Origin: Aureitalea sp. L0-47
Lineage (GTDB): Bacteria; Bacteroidota; Bacteroidia; Flavobacteriales; Flavobacteriaceae
DNA length: 64,000 bases
Reading direction: 5' to 3'
NCBI RefSeq assembly: GCF_026126405.1
Contig: NZ_JAFMTQ010000001.1
Coordinates: forward strand, 320,610-384,609
The notes beneath the pieces were generated by a model. That model was given only the letters and a program-made list of their open reading frames with translations. It did not search any database and was not told where the DNA came from. Positions 7,842 to 15,411 of this stretch are shown here, in pieces (positions within the stretch are counted from its first letter, which is position 1; each line of letters begins with the position of its first letter). Made by a program: the position numbers and the translations under genes.

Positions 7842-8487
7842 TAGAATAATTTACAGAGTGACTCACAAAGAAAGTGGAAAAATGTACTTTGGGGCTACTG
7901 GGAGCGCCTTAGAGACACGTAAACGAGATCACATACAAAAGGGAGCTAAATCGACCGGGCATCAATTTCAAGACGCTATTGGGACTTATGGCCCCGAAGC
8001 GTTCTTATGGGAGCAAATTGATACCGCCAACTCAATAGGCGAACTAGCGGCAAAGGAAAAGCACTATATAGTAAAATACAATACTAAAGAGAATGGATAT
8101 AACTCCGATATTGGAGGGGGGTTTAAAAAACCCATATATCAATACTCCGCAGATAATTGCTCTTTCACAGGTCAATATGACTGCCTCGAAGCTGCTGCCG
8201 TCAGTGTTGATGGTACTAGAAAGGGTATAAGTGCTGCATGTTTGGGTAAAACCAAAATATATAAAGGATATCGCTGGAGTTATTCCCTTTCCAATCCGTT
8301 AGTTTCTGGATATGATATCAGAAAGAAAAGTATAATACAATATGATGAACGAAGGTGCTTTATATCGTCATTTTCATCTATTTCTGAAGCAGCGTCTCAG
8401 ACTGGAATTGGAAAATCCTGTATTGCAAAATGCTGCAGGCGAGTAAGAAAAACCGCTGGAGGCTTTATTTGGGAATTTGAGAATTAA
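7831..8487 (+). CDS. GIY-YIG homing-type endonuclease with two NUMOD1 repeats
   Basis: A 218-aa protein. Residues 4-95 form a GIY-YIG nuclease domain: the GIY strand is present as IIYRV and the YIG strand as YFGAT, followed by the Arg of a KRDHI segment and Glu in an AAKEKHYI helix. Two copies of a NUMOD1-like DNA-binding module follow (about 103-150 and 165-216), each starting IYQYS or IIQYD and ending GYRWSY or GFIWEF. This layout is typical of intron or free-standing homing endonucleases. The start ATG lies inside the end of the helicase gene, so the pair is translationally coupled. No intron boundary was seen. Confidence 0.8.
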   Translation: MENSRIIYRVTHKESGKMYFGATGSALETRKRDHIQKGAKSTGHQFQDAIGTYGPEAFLWEQIDTANSIGELAAKEKHYIVKYNTKENGYNSDIGGGFKKPIYQYSADNCSFTGQYDCLEAAAVSVDGTRKGISAACLGKTKIYKGYRWSYSLSNPLVSGYDIRKKSIIQYDERRCFISSFSSISEAASQTGIGKSCIAKCCRRVRKTAGGFIWEFEN

Positions 8488-8533
8488 CTAAAATGGGGCA
8501 TCTATAAGGTGCCCTATTTCTTTTGCCTAGGTT

Positions 8534-8586
8534 GGTCTTACTTATAGTTAGGATTCACAGCGTTGGGTTCGAGTCTTGGTAGGACT
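8534..8586 (+). pseudogene. Degenerate tRNA-like remnant lacking the anticodon arm
   Basis: GGTCTTA (8534-8540) can pair with TAGGACT (8580-8586) as a seven-pair acceptor stem with G-U wobbles. Between them is a T-arm-like segment with the loop TTCGAGT (8568-8574) and a D-loop-like GTTAGGAT. Only 53 nt long, it lacks an anticodon arm. It lies exactly between the helicase/endonuclease module and the restriction operon, so it may be an old integration scar. The weak stems leave chance resemblance possible. Confidence 0.35.
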
Positions 8587-8670
8587 TAAACATATGAAAC
8601 CAATGCATTCTGATTTATAACAAGAATAATTTTAATCTAGGTTTCAAATTTGTACATTTACTAATAGTAT

Positions 8671-8697
8671 AAAGGCATTCCCCATGCGGATGCCTTT
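8671..8697 (+). terminator. Hairpin abutting the hsdM start
   Basis: AAAGGCAT (8671-8678) and ATGCCTTT (8690-8697) form an 8-bp stem with an 11-base loop, followed by TCG. The stem ends 26 bases before the likely hsdM ATG (8724). It may end read-through from the endonuclease gene or act in the hsdM leader; the T tract is short. Confidence 0.45.
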
Positions 8698-8723
8698 TCG
8701 TGCTTAAAAATATCAACCAATCA

Positions 8724-10457
8724 ATGACAAACTTTCAGGATAAAGCGAATTTTATTTGGTCTATTGCCGACCTATTACGGGGTGATTACAAACAGGCGGA
8801 ATACGGGAAGGTTATTCTTCCGTTTACAGTTTTAAAGCGTTTAGATGACGTGCTTAAGCCCAATAAGGCTGCTGTGCTCTCTATGCACCAGAAGATCAGC
8901 GGTAAGCCGGAAGAGGCGATAGACACTATTCTAAACGGAACCTCCGGATATAAATATTTTCACAACCACAGTAAGTACGATTTTGAATCCCTACTGGCAG
9001 AACCGGATAAAATAGCTGCGAACCTTCGCAACTATGTAGCGGGATTTTCAAAAACGGTTCGAGATATCTTTGAGAGTTTCAGCTTCGAAACGCAGATTCA
9101 GCGTTTAGATAAGGCTAACCTGCTCTATCAGATGGTTAAGGAGTTTAAGAGCATCAATCTTGGCTCCCTCTCTGGTCTGGAAATGGGCTACATCTTTGAA
9201 CATCTTATCTATAAGTTTGCAGAGGCATCTAACGAGACGGCGGGAGAGCACTTTACCCCCAGAGAGGTGATCGAGCTCATGGTGCACGTTCTTTTCCAGA
9301 ACGACAAGCAATTCCATAAGTCAGGAACAATTTTAAATGCATACGACCCTGCTTGCGGTACAGGAGGGATGCTAACTATCGCCGAGGACTATTTTAAAGC
9401 ACATAACGAAGACCCTGATGCGAGTATTTTAAACCTTTACGGGCAAGACATCAACGAGGAGATATACGCTATTTGCAAATCTGACCTCATGATAAAGGGG
9501 CAAAATCCAGAAAATATTCAGTTTGGGAACAGCTTCACGGATGATAAATTTCCGCACGAAACCTTTGACTACATGCTCTGTAATCCGCCTTTTGGGGTGA
9601 ACTGGGGTAAGAAGGCTGATGTAAAGAAGTTTATCAAGGATGAATACGATAAACAAGGCTTTGGAGGCAGATTTGGCGCAGGGTTACCCCCCGTAAGTGA
9701 TGGTTCTTTGCTCTTCTTACAGCATCTAATCAGTAAAATGAAAGATCCGAAGACAACTGATGGTAGTCGTATTGGAATAGTTTTTAGTGGCTCTCCGCTT
9801 TTTACAGGCTCTGCAGGCAGCGGCCCTTCTGAGATACGCAAATGGATAATCGAAAATGATATGCTTGAAGGTGTTATCGCTTTACCCAGTCAACTCTTTT
9901 ACAACACTGGGATAGGCACATATATCTGGATAGTCACCAATAAAAAAGAATCCCTCCGCAAAGGCAAAATTCAGCTAGTTAATGCAGTTAACATATATGA
10001 GAAGATGAAGCGTAGCTTGAACAACAAGCGACACTTTATATCAGACGACAACATCAAGGAAATTGCTCGTATTTATGGTGAATTTCAAGCTACTGAGGTC
10101 TGTAAGATCTACGAAAACGAGGACTTTGGTTACGAGAAGATTTGTGTGGAACGTCCTAAACGAGAGAATGGGCAGGTAGTCTTGGACAAGAAGGGAAATG
10201 CCAAACCTGATTCCAGCCTTCGGGATTATGAGAGTGTTCCTTTGAAAGAAGATATAGCGGAGTATTTTCAGCGTGAGGTACTTCCGCACGTACCGGATGC
10301 GTGGATTGATCACAGTAAGACCAAGCGAGGTTATGAGATAAATTTTAACAGTGAGTTTTATGAATATAAACCCTTACGACCCCTAAGCGAAATACGAAAG
10401 GATATTTTAGACCTAGAAAAAAGGACCGAAAAAGCAATTAAGAACATAATATCGTAA
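8724..10457 (+). CDS. hsdM: Type I restriction-modification methyltransferase subunit (HsdM)
   Basis: Modifies adenine at N6 as part of the HsdM2-HsdS complex and, with HsdR, forms the restriction enzyme. The N-terminal HsdM helical domain is followed by the methyltransferase fold with the S-adenosylmethionine motif DPACGTGGM (about residues 208-216) and the catalytic NPPFGV (about 287-292). I chose the ATG at 8724 because the protein then starts MTNFQDKANFIWSIAD, which matches family N-termini; an in-frame GTG at 8700 would add eight residues but overlaps the leader hairpin. At 577 aa it is full length. First gene of a six-gene operon. Confidence 0.93.
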   Translation: MTNFQDKANFIWSIADLLRGDYKQAEYGKVILPFTVLKRLDDVLKPNKAAVLSMHQKISGKPEEAIDTILNGTSGYKYFHNHSKYDFESLLAEPDKIAANLRNYVAGFSKTVRDIFESFSFETQIQRLDKANLLYQMVKEFKSINLGSLSGLEMGYIFEHLIYKFAEASNETAGEHFTPREVIELMVHVLFQNDKQFHKSGTILNAYDPACGTGGMLTIAEDYFKAHNEDPDASILNLYGQDINEEIYAICKSDLMIKGQNPENIQFGNSFTDDKFPHETFDYMLCNPPFGVNWGKKADVKKFIKDEYDKQGFGGRFGAGLPPVSDGSLLFLQHLISKMKDPKTTDGSRIGIVFSGSPLFTGSAGSGPSEIRKWIIENDMLEGVIALPSQLFYNTGIGTYIWIVTNKKESLRKGKIQLVNAVNIYEKMKRSLNNKRHFISDDNIKEIARIYGEFQATEVCKIYENEDFGYEKICVERPKRENGQVVLDKKGNAKPDSSLRDYESVPLKEDIAEYFQREVLPHVPDAWIDHSKTKRGYEINFNSEFYEYKPLRPLSEIRKDILDLEKRTEKAIKNIIS

Positions 10458-10459
10458 TT

Positions 10460-12184
10460 ATGCAAAGTGCAAATAAAGAAATCTTACTATCATTTTTTCA
10501 GAATAACTATCAATTCGAAATCCCATTTTTCCAGCGAAGCTACGTCTGGGAGGAAGAAAACTGGGAGTTATTGCTAGAGCACCTTAAGGATGAAGTAGAA
10601 GCGCATATTAATGAGGCCAAAAGCGAACACTTCATCGGAACGATTATTACGAAACCATTGTCTCATCAGAATTACAGTGTCCAAGCGCAACAGCTCATTG
10701 ATGGGCAGCAACGATTAACTACGATAGCCATAATGATTAAGGCACTAGCTGATACTGCTAAAGGTGAATATCAAAAGCTTAAATCTAACCTGCTTGATTA
10801 TATCTGTTTCACAGACAATCAGGATAACGCATACTTTCGAATTAAGCACAGTAAAAACGATGAGCCATACTTTAATACTGTAATGAAAATTCTGGATGAT
10901 GGAGAGGCAGTACCAGAACAAAAAAGCAATATTAATGCCGCATATCATTTCTTTTTTGAAGCTTTTAACCCTTTGGAGGATAAGCTAAGAGACATTTATT
11001 CACATGTATTATTAAGAAAAATGCCTGTAATTGCTATGTTCTTGGATGATGATGATGACGAACAGGAAATTTTCGATACCATTAATTCCCTCGGAGTTCG
11101 ACTCACTATTTCTGAGCTTTTGAAAAACTACATCTTTAGGGATACCGAACTACAACCGCATTATGAAAGAACCTGGTATGCTGTATTTGAGGAAGAAGAA
11201 GAAGATATCGACTTTTGGAACGAAAAGAAAACGTCGGGACGGGTACCACGAACCAATCTAGAATTACTGCTCTATTCGTTTTTAATAATTGAGACAGGTA
11301 AAGAAGTCCGTCTGGAGAAGTTGTTTTACGAGTACAAACAATACTTAAAAAACAAAACTTCGGGCGAGAAGCTTGATTTCTTGAAGAGACTTACCAAAAC
11401 TGCTTCTACCTACCGCAATTTTCCATCAAAAAAGCAACTGAATGAAATCACATACGAGGATATAGAAAATCGCTGTTTTCATGTTATCGAATACCTGGAA
11501 ATTACGACAGTGTATCCACTTCTACTATACATATACGGAAATGTAGAAGATGACGAGGAACGACTCGATATTCTGAAAATACTGGAAAGCTATCTTGTAA
11601 GACGCCTGGTATGTAAGCTGTCTACTAAAAACTACAATCGCTTTTTTATCCAGCTAGTCAATGATTTGGAGAAAATGGAAGAGCTTAATGGTGATTCTTT
11701 TGAAGAAAAGCTCTGTTCTTTCGAAGAGGACACCAATCGCTTTCCAAATGATTCAGATTTTAAGGATGCTTTTTATAACTCTTATCTATATAACAAATAC
11801 GCGCAAGAAGTCCTTTTTATTATCTCACTTTACAAACTAAACAACAACTATAGTGATGTTAAAAAACTCAGTTCCGACAGCTACTCTGTGGAACATATGA
11901 TGCCAAAAAAGTGGGAAACGCATTGGAAAGTAGCTGGCATGAATGATGACCAGAAAGCAGTTCGTAATCGTAAGCTTAAAACACTGGGAAATTTAACCTT
12001 GGTTACCCAACAACTCAATAGCAAAATGCGGAATTCCTCCTGGAAGAAAAAGAAAGATCTGCTTAAGAAGTACGGGATGCTTACGATTACAACGGATTAC
12101 CTGGGCCTAAGCGACTGGGATGAAGCTGAAATTGACCAACGAGCTGAGGATTTAGCAGAAACTGCAGTTAAAATCTGGGAATAG
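10460..12184 (+). CDS. GmrSD-like DUF262-DUF1524 nuclease
   Basis: A 574-aa single-chain fusion. The N-terminal DUF262 (ParB/sulfiredoxin-like) domain shows QRSYVW (residues 25-30) and the hallmark DGQQRLTT (81-88), which in the family binds and hydrolyses nucleotide. The C-terminal DUF1524 His-Me finger nuclease shows VEHMMPKKW (about 477-485) and GNLTLVTQQLN (about 510-520). Relatives such as GmrSD cut phage DNA with modified cytosines. It begins two bases after the hsdM stop and is followed by hsdS within three bases, so it is co-expressed with a type I system. This would cover modified phage DNA that the type I enzyme cannot cut; that division of labour is inference. Confidence 0.88.
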   Translation: MQSANKEILLSFFQNNYQFEIPFFQRSYVWEEENWELLLEHLKDEVEAHINEAKSEHFIGTIITKPLSHQNYSVQAQQLIDGQQRLTTIAIMIKALADTAKGEYQKLKSNLLDYICFTDNQDNAYFRIKHSKNDEPYFNTVMKILDDGEAVPEQKSNINAAYHFFFEAFNPLEDKLRDIYSHVLLRKMPVIAMFLDDDDDEQEIFDTINSLGVRLTISELLKNYIFRDTELQPHYERTWYAVFEEEEEDIDFWNEKKTSGRVPRTNLELLLYSFLIIETGKEVRLEKLFYEYKQYLKNKTSGEKLDFLKRLTKTASTYRNFPSKKQLNEITYEDIENRCFHVIEYLEITTVYPLLLYIYGNVEDDEERLDILKILESYLVRRLVCKLSTKNYNRFFIQLVNDLEKMEELNGDSFEEKLCSFEEDTNRFPNDSDFKDAFYNSYLYNKYAQEVLFIISLYKLNNNYSDVKKLSSDSYSVEHMMPKKWETHWKVAGMNDDQKAVRNRKLKTLGNLTLVTQQLNSKMRNSSWKKKKDLLKKYGMLTITTDYLGLSDWDEAEIDQRAEDLAETAVKIWE

Positions 12185-12187
12185 TAT

Positions 12188-13528
12188 ATGCAACCTTACC
12201 TTTCATATAAAGACAGCGGAGTAATATGGATTGGTAAAATTCCTAATCATTGGTACAGAGTTAAATTTAAGTATTTAACTGATCTCCTAACATGTGGACA
12301 TGCAGCTACTCCGGAATATGTTGATGAAGAATTTGGAATGCCATTCTTGTCTGCGCAAAACATCAAAAATGAAAAAGTAAGTCTTCATAAGTTCAAGTAT
12401 ATACCCTTTGATTTATACTCTAAATTGACAAAAAATCACAAGGTAGAAGACGGCGACTTAATTCAGGTTAGGGTGGGAGGAGAAGATACTATTGGACAAA
12501 CTGCCATTGTAGATATATCGATGGATTTTGCTATTTACGTGTCACTATCGCATATTAAACCATCATCCCGAGCATTTAATCATTATATCAAGCACTTGTG
12601 CAATTCAACAGAGTTCAAATCTTTTTGCGGGGTAATTATGAAACGTGGAGCCGGTGTAGCAAATCTAAATGTTTCGGATTTAGAAATGATAAAGGTTCCT
12701 CTACCCCCTTTATCGGAGCAAAAATCTATAGCTGAGTACTTAAATTACAAAACAACTCAAATTGACCAGACCATTACCGATAAGGAGCGATTACTGAAGC
12801 TCTACGAAGAGGAGAAGAAGGCTATAATCAACCATGCGGTCACCAAAGGGCTTGATCCTTCGGTGCAATTGAAGGACAGTGGAGTAGAGTGGTTAGGAGA
12901 GATTCCGGAGTATTGGGGAGCTAAGAAGTTGAAATTCGTCGCCAACTGTTCTCCCAGTAGCATCGACAAAAAAAGTAAAGAAGACGAAACCGAAGTTTAC
13001 CTCTGTAACTATATGGATGTTTACAACAACGACTTTATCGATGATAATTACAACTTTATGTTGGCTACGGCGTCCTCAGAGCAGATTAAAAAGTTTCGAC
13101 TCAAAGAAGGAGATGTTATTGTTACAAAAGACTCAGAAGCTGTAGATGACATTGCCGTTCCGGTTCTTGTTCGACGAGATTTTGATGACGTAGTCTGCGG
13201 ATATCATCTTACTCACATCACTCCAGATAAACAGGAGATTACAGGGGAATACCTATTCAATTTATTTCGAGCTAAAAGCTTCAACATGTATTTTGAAACT
13301 TCTGCCCGCGGAATAACCAGATATGGGTTAAGTGTTCCTGCTTTTAACGATGCATATGTCCCATTACCTGAAATCGAGGAGCAAGAGAAGATTAATGAGT
13401 ACATTTCGGAAAAGTTAAACAAAATCAATTCCGAATCCACTCTGATTTTAAAGGAGATCGAATTGTTGAAGGAGTTCAAACAATCGCTAATCTTTGAAGC
13501 AGTTACTGGGAAGATTGATGTGAGATAA
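12188..13528 (+). CDS. hsdS: Type I restriction-modification specificity subunit (HsdS)
   Basis: Sets the DNA target of the type I complex. The 446-aa chain has the usual two target-recognition domains, each opening with the same signature: SGVIWIGKIPNHW near residue 9 and SGVEWLGEIPEYW near residue 232. Each is followed by a long conserved helix (PPLSEQKSIAEYL at about 173-185 in the first half; PEIEEQEKINEYI near 395 in the second). The two halves therefore form the normal bipartite, pseudo-dimeric arrangement with no sign of truncation. It lies three bases after the GmrSD-like gene. Confidence 0.92.
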   Translation: MQPYLSYKDSGVIWIGKIPNHWYRVKFKYLTDLLTCGHAATPEYVDEEFGMPFLSAQNIKNEKVSLHKFKYIPFDLYSKLTKNHKVEDGDLIQVRVGGEDTIGQTAIVDISMDFAIYVSLSHIKPSSRAFNHYIKHLCNSTEFKSFCGVIMKRGAGVANLNVSDLEMIKVPLPPLSEQKSIAEYLNYKTTQIDQTITDKERLLKLYEEEKKAIINHAVTKGLDPSVQLKDSGVEWLGEIPEYWGAKKLKFVANCSPSSIDKKSKEDETEVYLCNYMDVYNNDFIDDNYNFMLATASSEQIKKFRLKEGDVIVTKDSEAVDDIAVPVLVRRDFDDVVCGYHLTHITPDKQEITGEYLFNLFRAKSFNMYFETSARGITRYGLSVPAFNDAYVPLPEIEEQEKINEYISEKLNKINSESTLILKEIELLKEFKQSLIFEAVTGKIDVR

Positions 13529-13543
13529 AAAAGAACTTAGAAC

Positions 13544-14371
13544 ATGGACAGAGCATTAGAAATTATCGATCGTCTAAGAATTCTTAAAGATAAAAACACC
13601 GCGGAGTCCTACGCTCACATCAAGAATATCCTGAAAAATCAGCGGATCCCGCTACCCCTATTTGATATTCAAGAATTTGAGCGGGTGAAGTTGGTTCGCT
13701 ATAGGCGTCACAATAATGGCGAAGACTACTTTAGAAATATTGAAGACTTGACGTATCGAAAAGATATACTGCTCATATCTCATTTTGGGCGATGTAATGA
13801 GCCTGGTCAAGGGATATTTTATTGTAATGATCATAATAATCAAGAAACTGGGATAGTTGAAAGTGTATCCGTTTTCAGAGGAAATGCTGATAGTCAAGAA
13901 GAAGTCTTTACGATTGGAGCTTGGAGTTTGACGAAGCCTTTGAGATTAGGAATGATCCTGCCTTTGGAACTAAATCGAGGAAAAAATCCACAGTTTGATC
14001 AAATGAGAGAGTCTTTTATGCAGTTTGAGAACTCGGAATACTTTGAAGAATTAATGGAGCTTGTCGACTATTTGGCTCTTGAGTTTTCTCTAGACTTGGA
14101 AAAGCAAGATTCTAATTACCTGATTACAAGTGCATTTACAAATTATTTTCGTGAGGTTTTCGATGTGGATGGGCTTTTATATGCTAGTGTCAAGGCAGAT
14201 CTTGAAGGGACGAATATTGTACTCTGGCCGGAGTCGGTTGATAATAAACTTGAATTCTATGCAGCTAGAAAACAATCCTTTCAACGTGACCCTGGTACTA
14301 ACAGCTTTTGGCAAATTGGGAGTGAAGAAACCGAGTCTTTTGATTTAAACACAGGAATTATTAACTGGTAG
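13544..14371 (+). CDS. RES-domain-like protein inside the type I operon
   Basis: A 275-aa soluble protein. The centre contains the run GRCNEPGQGIFYCND followed by ETGIVES (about residues 81-109), which resembles the RES domain pattern of Arg, then a GxxN-P-FY strand, then Glu. RES proteins such as MbcT or Res are NAD-degrading toxins, usually paired with a Xre/MbcA-type antitoxin. I see no such antitoxin here; instead the next gene, eight bases on, encodes a nuclease-like protein. The family assignment rests on a short motif only, so treat it as likely but unproven. Confidence 0.45.
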   Translation: MDRALEIIDRLRILKDKNTAESYAHIKNILKNQRIPLPLFDIQEFERVKLVRYRRHNNGEDYFRNIEDLTYRKDILLISHFGRCNEPGQGIFYCNDHNNQETGIVESVSVFRGNADSQEEVFTIGAWSLTKPLRLGMILPLELNRGKNPQFDQMRESFMQFENSEYFEELMELVDYLALEFSLDLEKQDSNYLITSAFTNYFREVFDVDGLLYASVKADLEGTNIVLWPESVDNKLEFYAARKQSFQRDPGTNSFWQIGSEETESFDLNTGIINW

Positions 14372-14379
14372 AACAAGCA

Positions 14380-15411
14380 ATGAGAAATCCTCATAAACTA
14401 AAAGGAAGCCTATTAGAATATATCGTCCGAAGATTACTGAGGAACTGCGGATTTATTCCCGTACGGCCTGATGGGAACTATGTATATAAGCAAAGGGGAT
14501 TGACTTTCATTAATGGTAAGGGAGCAGCCCACGATGCTGATGTATTAGTAAGCCCCCCGATACAAATGCCCTTCTCATACCCATACCGCCTTAACTTTGA
14601 ATGCAAGGCATTCAACAAACGTACAGGTTTGACAATCATTCGTAATGCCCTAGGGTTGAGATATGATATCAATGAGTTCGAAATAGTTACAAAAAAGGCT
14701 ATTAAGAAACGCAAGAATAATCGACGAGCAAAATTTGCAATTGAAAACCGTCAGCGTTATAATTATCAGGTTGGAGTAGCTTCAGTCGAGGATTTCACGA
14801 AACCAGCTTTCGAATTTGCGGCTAATAATAAAATCCCCCTGATATCGCTACGCTGGTTTTTACCACCAGGTGTCTGTGACCTTTTTCACCAGATTAACAC
14901 GGCATATTTAGCTCAATTTACTGACCAGCAACTTCAATCCTTTTATAATTACATTAAAGGGAATGACGATGAAAACGGAAGGTATTTTGGGCACAATGTT
15001 GAATCACATTTCAGAACCATTATCGATTCGTTACAACGATTCCAGTCGAGAGTATTGGTTGGCTTACTTGATAGTGGAGACCTGATTTTTTTGGTTGCGG
15101 AAGAAGGTGTTAATGCATATAACCTTATTATGAACCATCAGGGAGGTCTGATTGCAAGATATCATTTCGCTGAGAGGGGAAATACGAACTGGGTTCTTGA
15201 TGTGAACCAGGGCTTTTTAACTCTCAACTTTTATATACCAGAAAGTATTCAAGATATATGGAGGGAACAAAATTATGACTTGGCAGTAGCCCGACAATTA
15301 AAGGAGCGTTTCTTTCAGCGACTTTTCATTTTCGTTAGCGATGATTTGCGTCCCTTCAGAATTATTGATATTGATGCTCTGTGGCTTGAAGAAATAAATA
15401 ATAGGAACTAA
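14380..15411 (+). CDS. PD-(D/E)XK restriction-endonuclease-like protein
   Basis: A 343-aa soluble protein. The N-terminus has the layout of a Mrr/PD-(D/E)XK nuclease: GSLLEYIVRRLLRNCGF (helix with Glu, about residues 9-25), then HDADVLV (Asp, about 51-57), then FECKAF (Glu-X-Lys, about 73-78). A second, mostly beta region fills the C-terminal half (about 195-335) and is not recognised. It lies eight bases after the RES-like gene, and its TAA stop overlaps the hsdR ATG by one base (TAATG). It is thus embedded in the restriction operon and is probably a DNA-targeting partner of the RES-like protein. Confidence 0.6.
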   Translation: MRNPHKLKGSLLEYIVRRLLRNCGFIPVRPDGNYVYKQRGLTFINGKGAAHDADVLVSPPIQMPFSYPYRLNFECKAFNKRTGLTIIRNALGLRYDINEFEIVTKKAIKKRKNNRRAKFAIENRQRYNYQVGVASVEDFTKPAFEFAANNKIPLISLRWFLPPGVCDLFHQINTAYLAQFTDQQLQSFYNYIKGNDDENGRYFGHNVESHFRTIIDSLQRFQSRVLVGLLDSGDLIFLVAEEGVNAYNLIMNHQGGLIARYHFAERGNTNWVLDVNQGFLTLNFYIPESIQDIWREQNYDLAVARQLKERFFQRLFIFVSDDLRPFRIIDIDALWLEEINNRN

